64,000 nucleotides of DNA from NCBI GenBank assembly GCA_964434345.1, contig CAYSUY010000001.1, positions 30,349 through 94,348 of the forward strand, written 5' to 3'. The stretch comes from CAIOSQ01 sp964434345. GTDB lineage: Bacteria > Pseudomonadota > Alphaproteobacteria > CACIAM-22H2. Shown in pieces: positions 63,866 through 64,000 of the stretch. The notes below the pieces were generated by a model. The model made no database searches, was not told the origin of the DNA, and saw only the letters and a list, made by a program, of their open reading frames with translations. Both the position numbers and the translations under genes were made by a program. Each line of letters opens with the position of its first letter. The stretch's first letter is position 1.

Positions 63866-64000
63866 TCAGGCCGGTCCGCGCGGCGCGAAGACGACGCGCG
63901 CCGATGCGCCTTGGCCGGGTTCGAGGACGAGCAGGCCGGAGTCGTCGCGCCCGGTTGAGACCAGGTTGACGGCATCCGTGGCGTTGCTCACCGGCTCGGC
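63866..64000 (-). CDS. Aldose 1-epimerase-like protein, C-terminal end only
   Basis: Only the last 44 codons are present; the frame runs off the window edge. The peptide AEPVSNATDAVNL, then GLLVLEPGQGASARVVFAP, matches the C-terminus of aldose 1-epimerase (GalM-like) proteins, which interconvert alpha and beta forms of sugars. The catalytic residues lie outside. It is upstream of soxBDAG on the same strand, 60 bases away. Confidence 0.7.
   Translation of the reverse strand, partial: AEPVSNATDAVNLVSTGRDDSGLLVLEPGQGASARVVFAPRGPA

Overview
This window is about 64 kb of very GC-rich DNA, packed with genes and without any gene-free stretch longer than 300 bases. I see no tRNA, rRNA, CRISPR array, transposase or phage gene. 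The organism is most likely an alphaproteobacterium: there is an EcfG/ECF15-type sigma factor, a heterotetrameric sarcosine oxidase operon, many periplasmic-binding-protein systems and large hybrid kinases. The order cannot be fixed from sequence alone (a Rhodospirillales-like environmental lineage is my inference).

Layout. 1-7.3 kb: the end of a DSD1-type PLP enzyme, a UbiC-like chorismate lyase, a three-gene reverse-strand oxidoreductase operon (SDR, nitroreductase, zinc alcohol dehydrogenase), a PPOX-type flavin protein, a penicillin-acylase-family hydrolase and a DUF4337 membrane protein. 7.4-21.1 kb: a signalling island. It holds a degenerate kinase-like protein coupled to a PhoB-like regulator, a membrane hybrid kinase, a cytosolic hybrid kinase with its Hpt protein, and a divergent four-gene operon encoding a receiver-EAL c-di-GMP phosphodiesterase, two periplasmic binding proteins of different families and a membrane hybrid kinase. 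This last operon has no transporter genes, so I read it as a ligand-sensing relay. 21.1-22.9 kb: cysteine synthase and an Asp/Glu racemase-family protein.

23-33.6 kb: two convergent modules, each combining a fused SoxY-SoxZ carrier with a two-subunit xanthine-dehydrogenase-family molybdenum hydroxylase. The first also has a fused SoxX-SoxA triheme protein and a membrane-anchored triheme cytochrome c. No SoxB or SoxCD gene is present, so this is not the ordinary thiosulfate-oxidising system. It is the most novel-looking part of the window.

33.8-48.1 kb: a long reverse-strand block: TIM-barrel isomerase, type II dehydroquinase, SDR, Gfo/Idh/MocA oxidoreductase, shikimate dehydrogenase, flavin monooxygenase, M81 (MlrC-like) metallohydrolase, a peptide/nickel-type ABC transporter (binding protein, double ATPase, two permeases) and a secreted Kelch protein. 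It looks catabolic, perhaps for quinate/shikimate-like or other small cyclic compounds.

48.2-54.1 kb: a DnaJ/CbpA-like co-chaperone, the EcfG-like sigma factor, a 1239-residue hybrid kinase and a stand-alone receiver. 54.2-58.8 kb: a complete branched-chain-amino-acid-type (Liv) ABC transporter. 58.8-63.8 kb: soxBDAG heterotetrameric sarcosine oxidase on the reverse strand, followed by the edge of an aldose 1-epimerase gene. Strong perfect GC hairpins follow the first gene after the stop codon in both complete ABC-transporter operons and also follow the molybdenum subunit gene, suggesting differential mRNA stability within operons.
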